Shown here in pieces: positions 1 through 8,019 of a stretch of DNA of 64,000 bases. Location: positions 1,488,001 to 1,552,000 of the forward strand of contig NZ_CP155793.1 of assembly GCF_039729145.1 (NCBI RefSeq), read 5' to 3'. A program made the translations under genes and the position numbers. This DNA comes from Microbacterium sp. SY138 (GTDB lineage: Bacteria; Actinomycetota; Actinomycetes; Actinomycetales; Microbacteriaceae). Each line of letters opens with the position of its first letter. Position 1 is the first letter of the stretch. The notes below the pieces were generated by a model. It searched no databases. It saw only the letters and a list, made by a program, of their open reading frames with translations, and was not told the origin of the DNA.

Positions 1-381
1 ATCGATCAGGCGCAGCTGCCGACACTGGTGCTGCCGGTCGACAAGAAGGTCACGATCAACCTTCAGTCGCGCGACGTCATCCACTCCTTCTGGATCATCG
101 ACTTCCTGTACAAGAAGGACATGTTCATCGGGAAGGACAACTCCTGGTCGTTCATCCCCACCCGTGAGGGCGAGTACGCCGGCAAGTGCGCCGAGCTCTG
201 CGGTGAGTACCACTCGATGATGCTCTTCAACGTGAAGGTCGTCTCGCAGAGCGAGTACGACTCCTACCTCGCGTCGCTCGAGGAGCAGGGCAACACCGGT
301 GACATCACCGGCGCCTACGACCGTCTCTCGAACCTTCCGGGGACCACCCCGAAGACCGACACCGAGGAAGGAGGGGAGTAA
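1..381 (+). CDS. ctaC: Cytochrome c oxidase subunit II, C-terminal part (5' end outside window)
   Basis: Subunit II of the aa3 oxidase accepts electrons from cytochrome c at its binuclear CuA centre on the outer face of the membrane. The frame is open from base 1, so the signal peptide and the transmembrane helices lie upstream of the window. What remains is the cupredoxin domain. It begins before the HSFW motif and carries the full CuA ligand set: C63, C67, H71 and M74 (window codon numbering, pattern CxxxCxxxHxxM). After the domain comes a short, Thr/Gly/Glu-rich tail. The stop codon is 3 bp before ctaD, so the two are cotranscribed. The identity is certain; only the N-terminus is missing. 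Confidence 0.97.
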   Translation: MDQAQLPTLVLPVDKKVTINLQSRDVIHSFWIIDFLYKKDMFIGKDNSWSFIPTREGEYAGKCAELCGEYHSMMLFNVKVVSQSEYDSYLASLEEQGNTGDITGAYDRLSNLPGTTPKTDTEEGGE

Positions 382-384
382 GCC

Positions 385-2118
385 ATGTCGACCACAGAAG
401 CTCCCCGTACCGACGAGTCTCCCCGCTCGCGTCCCCAGACTCTGCCCGCACGCCAGGCCGCTCTCATGAGCTCCTCGCGCGTCGAGCAGAAGGGCAACAT
501 CGTCGTCAAGTGGATCACCTCCACCGACCACAAGACCATCGGGTACATGTACCTGATCGCGTCGGTGATGTTCTTCCTCCTCGGCGGTGTGATGGCACTC
601 GTCATCCGTGCCGAGCTGTTCGCGCCGGGTATGCAGATCATCCCGACCAAGGAGCAGTACAACCAGCTTTTCACGATGCACGGCACGATCATGCTGCTGA
701 TGTTCGCGACGCCGCTGTTCGCCGGCTTCGCCAACGCGATCCTGCCCTTGCAGATCGGCGCCCCTGACGTCGCCTTCCCGCGTCTGAACGCCTTCGCCTT
801 CTGGCTCTTCCTGTTCGGCTCCACGATCGCGGTGGCCGGCTTCCTCACCCCGCAGGGCGCGGCATCCTTCGGGTGGTTCGCCTATCAGCCGTTGGCAGGG
901 GCATCGTTCTCGCCGGGTGCGGGTGGAAACCTCTGGATGGTGGGTCTCGGCATCTCCGGATTCGGAACGATCCTCGGTGCCGTCAACTTCATCACCACGA
1001 TCATCACGATGCGTGCCCCCGGCATGACGATGTGGCGCATGCCGATCTTCTCGTGGAACACGCTCATCACGAGCCTCCTGATCCTGATGGCGTTCCCGGT
1101 GCTTGCCGCAGCCATCTTCGCCGCGGCAGCCGACCGCATCCTCGGTGCTCACATCTACGACCCGGCCAACGGCGGCGTTCTGCTCTGGCAGCACCTGTTC
1201 TGGTTCTTCGGTCACCCCGAGGTGTACATCATCGCGCTGCCGTTCTTCGGTATCGTCTCCGAGATCTTCCCGGTCTTCAGCCGCAAGCCGATCTTCGGAT
1301 ACAAGACCCTCGTCTACGCGACGATCGCCATCGCTGCTCTCTCGGTCGCGGTGTGGGCTCACCACATGTATGTGACGGGCTCGGTCCTGCTGCCGTTCTT
1401 CGCGCTCATGACGATGCTGATCGCCGTGCCGACGGGTGTGAAGATCTTCAACTGGATCGGTACCCTCTGGCGAGGGTCGGTCACCTTCGAGACTCCGATG
1501 GTCTTCGCTCTCGGGTTCCTCGTGTCGTTCGTCTTCGGTGGTCTGACCGGTGTCATCCTCGCGGCTCCGCCGCTGGACTTCGCCCTCTCCGACTCGTACT
1601 TCGTGGTCGCCCACTTCCACTACGTGGTGTTCGGAACCGTGGTGTTCGCCATGTTCGCCGGCTTCTACTTCTGGTGGCCGAAGTGGACCGGACGCATGCT
1701 GAACGAGCGTCTCGGCTACGTGCACTTCTGGCTTCTGTTCATCGGTTTCCACATGACCTTCCTCATCCAGCACTGGCTGGGCGTCGACGGCATGGTGCGT
1801 CGTTACGCCGACTACTCGGAGGCCGACGGATGGACCTGGCAGAACCAGGTCTCGACGATCGGTGCCATCATCCTGGGCGCTTCGATGCTGCCGTTCTTCC
1901 TGAACGTCTGGATCACCGCCCGCAAGGCGCCGAAGGTCACGGTCAACGACCCGTGGGGCTACGGCGGATCGCTCGAGTGGGCGACGTCCTGCCCGCCCCC
2001 GCGCCACAACTTCACGTCGATCCCGCGCATCCGCAGCGAGCGGCCTGCGTTCGACCTGAATCACCCGGAGGCTGCGGAGTTCGCCACGACGGCTCCCGGC
2101 GAGCGAGAGGCCCACTAA
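385..2118 (+). CDS. ctaD: Cytochrome c oxidase subunit I (aa3 type)
   Basis: Catalytic heme-copper subunit that reduces O2 to water and pumps protons. The protein has 577 residues with about 12 membrane helices, the usual actinobacterial length. The CuB site and cross-linked tyrosine are visible as H277-P-E-V-Y281, H326-H327 and the HFH pair at 410-412, the latter carrying the heme a3 and heme a ligands. The HGTIML segment near residue 97 is also typical. The N-terminus is a hydrophilic, Pro/Ser/Arg-rich stretch of about 35 residues before the conserved KWITSTDHK motif. The gene lies 3 bp after ctaC and 3 bp before ctaF, forming the ctaCDF operon. Confidence 0.98.
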   Translation: MSTTEAPRTDESPRSRPQTLPARQAALMSSSRVEQKGNIVVKWITSTDHKTIGYMYLIASVMFFLLGGVMALVIRAELFAPGMQIIPTKEQYNQLFTMHGTIMLLMFATPLFAGFANAILPLQIGAPDVAFPRLNAFAFWLFLFGSTIAVAGFLTPQGAASFGWFAYQPLAGASFSPGAGGNLWMVGLGISGFGTILGAVNFITTIITMRAPGMTMWRMPIFSWNTLITSLLILMAFPVLAAAIFAAAADRILGAHIYDPANGGVLLWQHLFWFFGHPEVYIIALPFFGIVSEIFPVFSRKPIFGYKTLVYATIAIAALSVAVWAHHMYVTGSVLLPFFALMTMLIAVPTGVKIFNWIGTLWRGSVTFETPMVFALGFLVSFVFGGLTGVILAAPPLDFALSDSYFVVAHFHYVVFGTVVFAMFAGFYFWWPKWTGRMLNERLGYVHFWLLFIGFHMTFLIQHWLGVDGMVRRYADYSEADGWTWQNQVSTIGAIILGASMLPFFLNVWITARKAPKVTVNDPWGYGGSLEWATSCPPPRHNFTSIPRIRSERPAFDLNHPEAAEFATTAPGEREAH

Positions 2119-2121
2119 GTC

Positions 2122-2556
2122 ATGCGCGACAACGTCATTCTCTGGTGGATCCTGACGGCGTTCTTCGCTCTCGTCGGAGTCGTCTACACCGGTTGGCACA
2201 TCCTGGCCACACCGAACGACAACTTCGCGATGCGAATCGAGTGGGTCGGTACGGTCGCCCTGTTCTTCGCCGCCTTCATGGCAGCGATGATCGCGTTCTA
2301 TCTCGATCGCACTCACAAGGCGCAGCGTGGTGAGCTGCCCGAAGACATCCTGACCTCCGACATCGACGACGGTGACCCGGAGCTCGGCGAGTTCAGCCCG
2401 TGGTCCTGGTGGCCCATCGTCCTCGCTGCCTCGGCGGGAGTCTTCGTCGTGGGGCTCGCGGTCGGGCACTTCCTCCTGCCGATCGGCCTCGCGATCTTCG
2501 TCGTCGCGATCGTCGGCTGGGTGTACGAGTACTACCGCGGCAACTTCGCCCGCTGA
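2122..2556 (+). CDS. ctaF: Cytochrome c oxidase subunit IV (actinobacterial)
   Basis: Small actinobacterial subunit of the aa3 oxidase, 144 residues with four predicted membrane helices: two at the N-terminus (about residues 5-25 and 38-58), then a hydrophilic Asp/Glu-rich loop (about 60-92), then two C-terminal helices. It has no redox cofactor and is thought to help hold the bcc-aa3 supercomplex together. It begins 3 bp after the ctaD stop and is the last gene of the operon, followed at once by a perfect terminator hairpin. The assignment rests on length, topology and invariable position after ctaD. Confidence 0.93.
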   Translation: MRDNVILWWILTAFFALVGVVYTGWHILATPNDNFAMRIEWVGTVALFFAAFMAAMIAFYLDRTHKAQRGELPEDILTSDIDDGDPELGEFSPWSWWPIVLAASAGVFVVGLAVGHFLLPIGLAIFVVAIVGWVYEYYRGNFAR

Positions 2557-2568
2557 CCCAGCTGCACG

Positions 2569-2604
2569 GAAGAAGGCCCCCGGAGGAATCCGGGGGCCTT
2601 CTTC
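2569..2604 (+). terminator. Terminator hairpin of the ctaCDF operon
   Basis: Perfect 16-bp inverted repeat (2569-2584 and 2589-2604) with a GGAA tetraloop, 12 bp after the ctaF stop. The outer stem reads GAAGAAGG/CCTTCTTC, so the other strand also has a U-rich end. It may serve the convergent rhodanese gene as well. Confidence 0.9.
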
Positions 2605-2621
2605 GTGCGCCGGGGCCGTGA

Positions 2622-3041
2622 TCAGGCGTGGGCGCGAATGCGTGCGATGCCGGTCAACGGATCCACGGGGCGGTGGTGGACGCCATCGCTGTCTTCGACC
2701 GCGTAACCCTCGCGGACCCAGTACTCGAAACCGCCGATCATCTCGCGTACGGCGTATCCGAGGCGGGCGAACTCGAGCGCGCCCTTGGCGCCGGCGTTGC
2801 AGCCGGGGCTCCAGCAGTAGACGACCACGTCCGCACCCTCGGGGATCTCGGTGGCAGCACGCGAGGCGATCTCGCTGTAGTGCATGTGCACGGCACCGGC
2901 GATCCGCCCCTGGGCCCACGCCTCGTCGGAGCGGACGTCGACGACGACGATGTTCTCGCCGGCCTTGAGCGCCGCGTGCACATCGCTGGGGTCTGTCTCA
3001 TAGGTCAACTTGGCTGCGTAGAACTCGGCACGATCGATCAT
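2622..3041 (-). CDS. Single-domain rhodanese-like protein
   Basis: A 139-residue single rhodanese domain, the fold used for sulfur transfer through a cysteine persulfide. The conserved elements are the VVDVRSDEAWAQGRI stretch (about residues 33-47) and an active-site loop beginning YCWSPGCNAG (about 94-103), whose first Cys is in the catalytic position. The loop is longer and less basic than in thiosulfate sulfurtransferases, so the donor cannot be predicted. There is no signal peptide, so the protein is cytoplasmic. The start is the ATG at 3041, which lies 6 nt after a TAGGCT hexamer, suggesting a leaderless transcript. It is convergent with ctaF. Confidence 0.85.
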   Translation of the reverse strand: MIDRAEFYAAKLTYETDPSDVHAALKAGENIVVVDVRSDEAWAQGRIAGAVHMHYSEIASRAATEIPEGADVVVYCWSPGCNAGAKGALEFARLGYAVREMIGGFEYWVREGYAVEDSDGVHHRPVDPLTGIARIRAHA

Positions 3042-3047
3042 GATTCC

Positions 3048-3053
3048 AGCCTA
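3048..3053 (-). promoter_or_regulatory. -10 element (TAGGCT) of the rhodanese gene, leaderless type
   Basis: TAGGCT ends 6 nt before the rhodanese ATG, placing transcription start at or next to the start codon. The first three bases of the hexamer double as the TAG stop of the putative small coding segment upstream. No convincing -35 is visible. Confidence 0.55.
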
Positions 3054-3215
3054 CGGAGACACGCGGGAACCATCCGGCGGAATCCAGTCGCTCAGCGACG
3101 GATTGCGGTCAATGCCGGAGCCGGGGGTATACGCCAGCCAGGGCGGCCCGGCGAGGTCAGCGGCAGAGGTGCCGTCGTCGGTCGTGGCGCGTTCGACGAT
3201 CGACGTACTGCTACC
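3051..3215 (-). pseudogene. Probable unannotated small coding segment, no canonical start codon
   Basis: On the minus strand a frame ending in TAG at 3051-3053 stays open from inside the acetyltransferase gene, through the 18-bp repeats, for more than 70 codons. After the repeats it reads as a plausible protein tail: GSSTSIVERATTDDG, then PPWLAYTPGSGIDRNPSLSD, then WIPPDGSRVSP. Most codons end in G or C, as in the neighbouring genes, unlike random intergenic DNA. No ATG, GTG or TTG lies in frame after the repeats; the first CTG is at the repeat edge. It could be a small gene whose start was lost to repeat expansion, a non-canonical start, or a frame-shifted C-terminal extension of the acetyltransferase. 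I do not recognise the family. Confidence 0.4.
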
Positions 3216-3287
3216 GATCAGAGCACATCCGTGGATCAGAGCACAGCCGTGAATCAGAGCACAGCCGTGAATCAGAGCACAGCCGTC
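3216..3287. repeat. Tandem repeat, four copies of an 18-bp unit
   Basis: Copies at 3216-3233, 3234-3251, 3252-3269 and 3270-3287, consensus RATCAGAGCACAGCCGTG with one or two substitutions. The stop codon of the acetyltransferase gene (minus strand) lies in the 3270-3287 copy, so its last codons come from the repeat and the other copies follow as 3' sequence. In the alternative minus frame the unit encodes HGCALI repeated. Confidence 0.95.
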
Positions 3288-3793
3288 ATCTGCGTGCGCG
3301 GTCCGTGCTCGAAGAGGCCCAGCGCGGATTCGACCTGGACCAGATCTCGGAGCAGTGAGGTGTCCGGCTCGCTCACGACGAAGCCGCAGGACGTGTAGAA
3401 GGGGGCGTTCCAGGGCACGTCGATGTAGGTCCGAAGGGTGATCTCGGTATGACCCCGGTGGCGCGATTCCGTGAGCGCGGCCGTGACGAGCTCACGACCG
3501 ATACCCTGGCGTCCGTAAGAGGGAAGCACCGAGAGCTGCTCGAGATGCGCGTGGCCGTCGAGCTCCAGCACGTGCACGAAGCCGACAACGACCGGCGTCG
3601 TGGTGGTCCCGTCGTGGTGTTCGGCGACGAGGACGAAGCCCGGCATCGACGCGCGTTCCTGCGGGGGCGTCGGGGGAGGCCAGTCGACGGCTCCGAACCG
3701 TTCGATGAGGAGGGCATCGGCGGCCACTTCGATCTGTTCCGTTGCCGCGTCATCGTCGGGCGCGGCCGGGCGGACGACGACGTTGATGCTCAT
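3272..3793 (-). CDS. GNAT family N-acetyltransferase
   Basis: A 173-residue GNAT-fold acetyltransferase that transfers the acetyl group of acetyl-CoA to an unknown amine. The acetyl-CoA pyrophosphate-binding motif A is visible as LEQLSVLPSYGRQGIGRELV near residues 90-110, followed by a NAPFY motif typical of the C-terminal half. The start is the ATG at 3793, which overlaps the stop of the Rid gene in an ATGA junction; a longer in-frame opening upstream is only a shadow of that gene. The last five codons come from the first unit of an 18-bp tandem repeat, so the C-terminus may be recently altered. Confidence 0.85.
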   Translation of the reverse strand: MSINVVVRPAAPDDDAATEQIEVAADALLIERFGAVDWPPPTPPQERASMPGFVLVAEHHDGTTTTPVVVGFVHVLELDGHAHLEQLSVLPSYGRQGIGRELVTAALTESRHRGHTEITLRTYIDVPWNAPFYTSCGFVVSEPDTSLLRDLVQVESALGLFEHGPRTQMTAVL

Positions 3794-4194
3794 TCGGAGA
3801 CAGCCGCGATCGCTTCGATCTCGACCAGCTGGTCGTCGTAGCCGAGCACCGTCACGCCCAGGAGCGTGCTGGGCACGTCGTGCGCGCCGAAAGCCGCATG
3901 GATGACATCCCAGGCCGCGACGAGGTCGGCCTGCGATGAGGAGGCCACGAGTACCCGCGTGCTGATGACGTCGGTGATGGTCGCGCCGGCGATCTCGAGC
4001 GCCCCCTGGAGGGTCTCTACGCACTTGGCCGCCTGAGCGGCGTAGTCACCGGGTGCAGCAGTCGTGCCATCGTCGTTCAGCGGGCACGCGCCGGCGAGGA
4101 AGATCAGGCGTGAGCCGGCCGGTGCGGTCGCGGCGTAGGCGTAGGGGACTTCGGCGAGGGCGGTGCCGCGGATCAGCTGGACGACGGACGACAT
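3790..4194 (-). CDS. Rid family protein (RidA/YjgF-like)
   Basis: A 134-residue protein of the Rid (YjgF/YER057c/UK114) superfamily. Archetypal RidA hydrolyses reactive enamine/imine intermediates. Family hallmarks are the central STRVLV stretch and the VEIEAIA strand near the C-terminus with its conserved Glu. The position that in RidA carries the catalytic Arg (usually P-x-R-S) here reads PSTLLG, so it probably belongs to another Rid subgroup and imine deaminase activity should not be assumed. A GAGAGGA ribosome-binding site lies about 8 nt before the ATG at 4194. It is translationally coupled to the acetyltransferase through ATGA. Confidence 0.83.
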   Translation of the reverse strand: MSSVVQLIRGTALAEVPYAYAATAPAGSRLIFLAGACPLNDDGTTAAPGDYAAQAAKCVETLQGALEIAGATITDVISTRVLVASSSQADLVAAWDVIHAAFGAHDVPSTLLGVTVLGYDDQLVEIEAIAAVSE

Positions 4195-4222
4195 GGATCG
4201 ATCCTCTCATTAGGGGATTAAC

Positions 4223-4258
4223 GATGAAGGCCCCGTCCGCAGGGACGAGGCCTTCATC
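4223..4258 (-). terminator. Terminator hairpin of the qcr/ctaE operon
   Basis: Inverted repeat of 16 bp with a single mismatch (4223-4238 and 4243-4258), beginning with GATGAAGGCC. On the minus strand it follows the qcrB stop by 16 bp and precedes the Rid gene, so it separates the respiratory operon from the genes downstream. Confidence 0.85.
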
Positions 4259-4274
4259 AGTGGGGGAGTGGCGA

Positions 4275-6086
4275 CTACTCGCCATCCTCCGACTTCTTGC
4301 GAGGCTTCTTCACCGGCTCGGTCGCGATGACCGTGCTCGGCGTGTTCGGCGTCTCGTCGACGTGGGTCTCATCGACCGTGAGCGGGGCGTCAGGGAATCC
4401 TGCGCGCTCGTGGGCGCCCTGGATCTCTGCAGCCTCGGTCTCGTCGTTGTGAGCCGTGACGTGGTGCTGGTGAGCATCCGCCGCCTCGACCTCGGCCTGC
4501 GTGAGCGGGGCGAGACGGTCCTCGAAGAACCAACGGGAGATCGAGGAACGGAGGTTCTCGGTCCACGGGATGCGGCCCTTGTCATTGGGGCGCACCACGA
4601 GGGGCTCGTAAGTGTCGACGTCGATCAGCTTCCAGCGGTCGTACTTGTCGACCGGCTGGTGCACTTCGATGAACTCGCCACCGGGGAGGCGGACGATGCG
4701 GCCGGACTCGAAACCGTGCAGCACGATCTCGCGGTCCTTCTTCTGCAGCGCGATGCAGATGCGCTTCGTGACGAAGTAACCCAGGATCGGCCCGAGGAAG
4801 AGCAGGGCCTGCAGCGTGTGGATCACGCCCTCCATCGTGAGCATGAAGTGCGTCGCGATGAGGTCGGACGATGCCGCGGCCCAGAGGACGGCGTAGAAGA
4901 TGACGCCGGCCACACCGATCGCCGTGCGCGTCGCGGCGTTGCGCGGGCGCTGTGCGATGTGGTGCTCGCGCTTGTCTCCGGTGACCCACGCCTCGATGAA
5001 GGGGTAGATCGCCACCGCCACGATGAACAGGCCGAGGACCAGAACCGGGGCGATGATGCCGAACGACCAGGTGTGGTCGAGGAAGACGATGTCCCAGTTC
5101 GACGGTGCCAGACGCAGGGCGCCGTCGGCAAAGCCGATGTACCAGTCGGGCTGGGTGCCGGCAGAGACAGGGGACGGGTCATACGGACCGTAGTTCCAGA
5201 TCGGGTTGATCTGGAAGAACGTCGCGATCAACACGATGGTGCCGAAGACGATGAACAGGTATCCGCCCATCTTGGACATGTACACCGGCATCATCGGGTA
5301 GCCCACGACGTTGTCGTTCGTGCGGCCCGGGCCGGCGAACTGCGTGTGCTTGTTGATGATCATGAGCATCAGGTGCACCACGATCAGCGCGATGACGAGC
5401 ATCGGCAGCAGCAGGATGTGCAGCGTGTACAGGCGTCCGACGATGTCGGTACCCGGGAACTCGCCACCGAAGAGGAGGAACGAGGTCCAGGTGCCGATCA
5501 GGGGGAGACCCTTGATCATGCCGTCGATGATGCGGAGGCCGTTGCCCGAGAGCAGGTCGTCGGGAAGCGAGTATCCGGTGAAGCCCTCGGCCATCGCGAG
5601 GATGAAGAGGATGAAGCCGATCACCCAGTTGAGCTCACGCGGCTTGCGGAAGGCACCGGTGAAGAACACGCGGAGCATGTGCACGCCGATGCCGGCGATG
5701 AACACGAGGGCGGCCCAGTGGTGGATCTGCCGGACCAGGAGTCCACCGCGCAGATCGAAGGAGATGTGCAGCGACGACTCGAGCGCCGCGGACATCTCGA
5801 TACCCCGCATCGGAGCGTAGGCGCCGGTGTAGTGGGTCTCGACCATGGACGCCTGGAAGAAGAACGTCAGGAAGGTTCCGGAGAGGAACACCACGACGAA
5901 GCTCCAGAGCGCGATCTCGCCGAGCATGAACGACCAGTGGTCGGGGAAGATCTTGCGTCCGAGCTCCTTGACGAAGCCGGAGAGGCTGGTGCGCTCATCG
6001 ATGTAGTTCGACGCGGCACCGACGAAGCGACCGCCGAGGGGCGCTTTGGTGTCCTTGTCCTCTTTGGACAGCGTTGCGGTGCTCAA
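4275..6086 (-). CDS. qcrB: Cytochrome bc1 complex cytochrome b subunit
   Basis: Diheme cytochrome b of the actinobacterial menaquinol:cytochrome c oxidoreductase, 603 residues. Heme ligands are the HHWAALVFIAGIGVH pair (about residues 121-135) and the LYTLHILLL/VVHLML pair (about 225-240); quinol-site residues follow around PDWYIGF. A hydrophilic cytoplasmic extension of roughly 130 residues, rich in Glu, His and Thr and ending KKPRKKSEDGE, follows the last helix and is longer than in mitochondrial cytochrome b. Its ATG overlaps the qcrA stop (ATGA). It is the last gene of the ctaE-qcrC-qcrA-qcrB operon. Confidence 0.97.
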   Translation of the reverse strand: MSTATLSKEDKDTKAPLGGRFVGAASNYIDERTSLSGFVKELGRKIFPDHWSFMLGEIALWSFVVVFLSGTFLTFFFQASMVETHYTGAYAPMRGIEMSAALESSLHISFDLRGGLLVRQIHHWAALVFIAGIGVHMLRVFFTGAFRKPRELNWVIGFILFILAMAEGFTGYSLPDDLLSGNGLRIIDGMIKGLPLIGTWTSFLLFGGEFPGTDIVGRLYTLHILLLPMLVIALIVVHLMLMIINKHTQFAGPGRTNDNVVGYPMMPVYMSKMGGYLFIVFGTIVLIATFFQINPIWNYGPYDPSPVSAGTQPDWYIGFADGALRLAPSNWDIVFLDHTWSFGIIAPVLVLGLFIVAVAIYPFIEAWVTGDKREHHIAQRPRNAATRTAIGVAGVIFYAVLWAAASSDLIATHFMLTMEGVIHTLQALLFLGPILGYFVTKRICIALQKKDREIVLHGFESGRIVRLPGGEFIEVHQPVDKYDRWKLIDVDTYEPLVVRPNDKGRIPWTENLRSSISRWFFEDRLAPLTQAEVEAADAHQHHVTAHNDETEAAEIQGAHERAGFPDAPLTVDETHVDETPNTPSTVIATEPVKKPRKKSEDGE

Positions 6087-7159
6087 TGGCGCTCCCAGAA
6101 GCTCGGGCCGACGGGTTCCTTGAAGTCGCTGCGTGCGACCAGGTAGCCCTCGTCATCGACGGTGATGGGCAGCTGCGGCAGCGGACGAGCCGCCGGGCCG
6201 AAGATGACCTTTGCATGGTCCGTGACGTCGAACTGCGACTGGTGGCACGGGCACAGCAGGTGGTGGGTCTGCTGCTCGTACAGAGCCACAGGGCATCCGA
6301 CGTGCGTGCAGACCTTGGAGTACGCGACGATGCCGTCGTAGGACCAGTCCTTGCGGTCCTCGGCCTCGATCAGCTGCTCGGGGCGCAGGCGCATCATCAG
6401 CACGATGGCCTTGGCCTTCTCTTCGAGGTAGCCGTCGCTGTGGCTGAGGGTGGCGAGTTCCTCCGGGATCACGTGGAACGCCGAACCCAGGGTGACGTCA
6501 GCCGCGCGGATCGGGGTGCCGTCGGGATCGCGCACCAGGCGCGCGCCCTCTTCCCACATGGTGTGCTTGAGCAGCACGACCGGGTCGCCCGCGGTGGGGT
6601 CTTCCGGAGTGGAGTGCGGCGCCAGGCCACGGAACAGCGTCACGCCGGGGATGATCGAGGCGACGATCGCGGCGAAAAGCGAGTTGCGGATCATCGAGCG
6701 ACGGCCGAAGCCCGACTCTTCATTCGCGTCGGAGAAGGCCTTGATGGCCGCTTCGCGCGTGGAGTCCTTGCCACGGGTGGGGTGGCGGTGCTCGATGAAC
6801 TCCTTGTCGGACATGAGGGCCTTGGACCAGTGGATGGCACCGATGCCGAGGGCCAGCAGCGCGAGCGCGATGCCGAGACCGATGAAGAGGTTGTTCTGCC
6901 GGATGTCGATGAGCGCGCCGCTCTCGATCGGGAACAGCATGTAGGCGGCGACCGCCCAGATGCTGCCGGCGAGCGAGAGATAGAACAGCGTGTAGACAGT
7001 GCGGACAGCGGCCTTCTCGGCGCGCGGGTCCTTATCGGTCATCCGCTCGCGGTGCGGCGGAAGCCCGGGGTTCTGCACGGGATCGCTGACTGCGACACCC
7101 AGCCCCGGAGAGGGCTGGTAGGCCCTGTCAAGAGCCTGCGAGTCGTCGTCGTGTGCCAT
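6083..7159 (-). CDS. qcrA: Cytochrome bc1 complex Rieske iron-sulfur subunit
   Basis: Rieske 2Fe-2S protein of the bcc complex, 358 residues. The N-terminal half has three predicted membrane helices (about 52-75, 90-112 and 158-180), the actinobacterial arrangement rather than one anchor helix. The cluster ligands are C284, H286, C303 and H306, and C289 and C305 can form the stabilising disulfide (CTHxGC and CPCH motifs). An AGGAG ribosome-binding site lies 4 nt before the ATG at 7159. It follows qcrC by 36 bp and overlaps qcrB by 4 bp. Confidence 0.97.
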   Translation of the reverse strand: MAHDDDSQALDRAYQPSPGLGVAVSDPVQNPGLPPHRERMTDKDPRAEKAAVRTVYTLFYLSLAGSIWAVAAYMLFPIESGALIDIRQNNLFIGLGIALALLALGIGAIHWSKALMSDKEFIEHRHPTRGKDSTREAAIKAFSDANEESGFGRRSMIRNSLFAAIVASIIPGVTLFRGLAPHSTPEDPTAGDPVVLLKHTMWEEGARLVRDPDGTPIRAADVTLGSAFHVIPEELATLSHSDGYLEEKAKAIVLMMRLRPEQLIEAEDRKDWSYDGIVAYSKVCTHVGCPVALYEQQTHHLLCPCHQSQFDVTDHAKVIFGPAARPLPQLPITVDDEGYLVARSDFKEPVGPSFWERH

Positions 7160-7195
7160 GGTGCTCCTCGTACGTTCCTCTTCGATGATTAAGCG

Positions 7196-7999
7196 TCAGT
7201 TGGACTTCGCCGTGATCCACACGGTGACGGCGACGAGCGCGCCGATACCGAAGATCCACACGAACAGGCCTTCGGAGACCGGACCGAGCGAGCCCAGCGA
7301 GAAGCCACCGATCTGCACGGACTGCTGCTGGAAGAGCAGCGCCGAGATGATGTCTCGCTTGTCCTCGTCGGACAGGTTCATGTCGCCGAAGACCGGCATG
7401 TTCTGGGGGCCGGTGACCATGGCGGCATACATGTGCAGCGCGCTGGTCTCGCTGAGTCCGGGGGCGTACTTGCCCTCGGTGAGCGCTCCACCCGCGGCGG
7501 CCACGTTGTGGCACATCGCGCAGTTGACGCGGAACAGCTCGGCGCCGTTAGAGACATCGCCCTTGCCGTCGAGGATGTGGTCCGACGGGAACGTCGGGCC
7601 GGGAGCCTCGGACTGGACGAAGGACGAGATCGCGAGGATCTGGTCCTCGGTGAACTGCGGGGCCTTCTGCGGCGCCTGGGGGCCCTGCATCTGCAGAGGC
7701 ATGCGGCCGGTCGACAGTTGGAACTCGGTCGCCAGCTCACCCACGCCGTAGAGGCTGGGGCCATTGGCGGTTCCCTGCAGGTCGAGACCGTGGCAGGTGG
7801 CGCAGTTGGCCGTGAACAGCTTCTTGCCGTCCTCGACGGTCAACTGCGAGGTCGCCGCCGATTGGGTGTCGGTCGCGGCGAACGCAGCGGTCGCGCCGGC
7901 GTACACGGCGCCGGTGATCATGAGGCCTGCGCCGATGAGCGCGGCCGCCGCCAAAGGGCTGCGACGACCGCTGGAACGGCGCTTCTTCTCTCGTGCCAT
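7196..7999 (-). CDS. qcrC: Cytochrome bc1 complex diheme cytochrome c subunit
   Basis: Diheme c-type cytochrome that passes electrons directly from the bc1 part to the aa3 oxidase in the actinobacterial supercomplex, replacing a soluble cytochrome c. The 267-residue protein has a basic N-terminus and a signal-anchor helix (about 15-40), two heme c attachment motifs (C66-A-T-C69-H70 and C160-A-M-C163-H164) and a C-terminal membrane helix (about 240-262). Two CXXCH domains with a terminal anchor are diagnostic of QcrC. It lies 20 bp downstream of ctaE and 36 bp upstream of qcrA. Confidence 0.96.
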   Translation of the reverse strand: MAREKKRRSSGRRSPLAAAALIGAGLMITGAVYAGATAAFAATDTQSAATSQLTVEDGKKLFTANCATCHGLDLQGTANGPSLYGVGELATEFQLSTGRMPLQMQGPQAPQKAPQFTEDQILAISSFVQSEAPGPTFPSDHILDGKGDVSNGAELFRVNCAMCHNVAAAGGALTEGKYAPGLSETSALHMYAAMVTGPQNMPVFGDMNLSDEDKRDIISALLFQQQSVQIGGFSLGSLGPVSEGLFVWIFGIGALVAVTVWITAKSN

Positions 8000-8019
8000 C
8001 TCGGGGATCAGCTCCGCTC

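Noticed and set aside
3216..3287. 18-bp repeats as a CRISPR or attachment site
   Set aside because: Units are directly adjacent with no spacers, and no integrase or tRNA is near.
4053..6146. About 700-codon open frame on the plus strand opposite qcrB
   Set aside because: Low-complexity Arg/Asp/Val translation with no motif; the opposite strand encodes an unmistakable cytochrome b.
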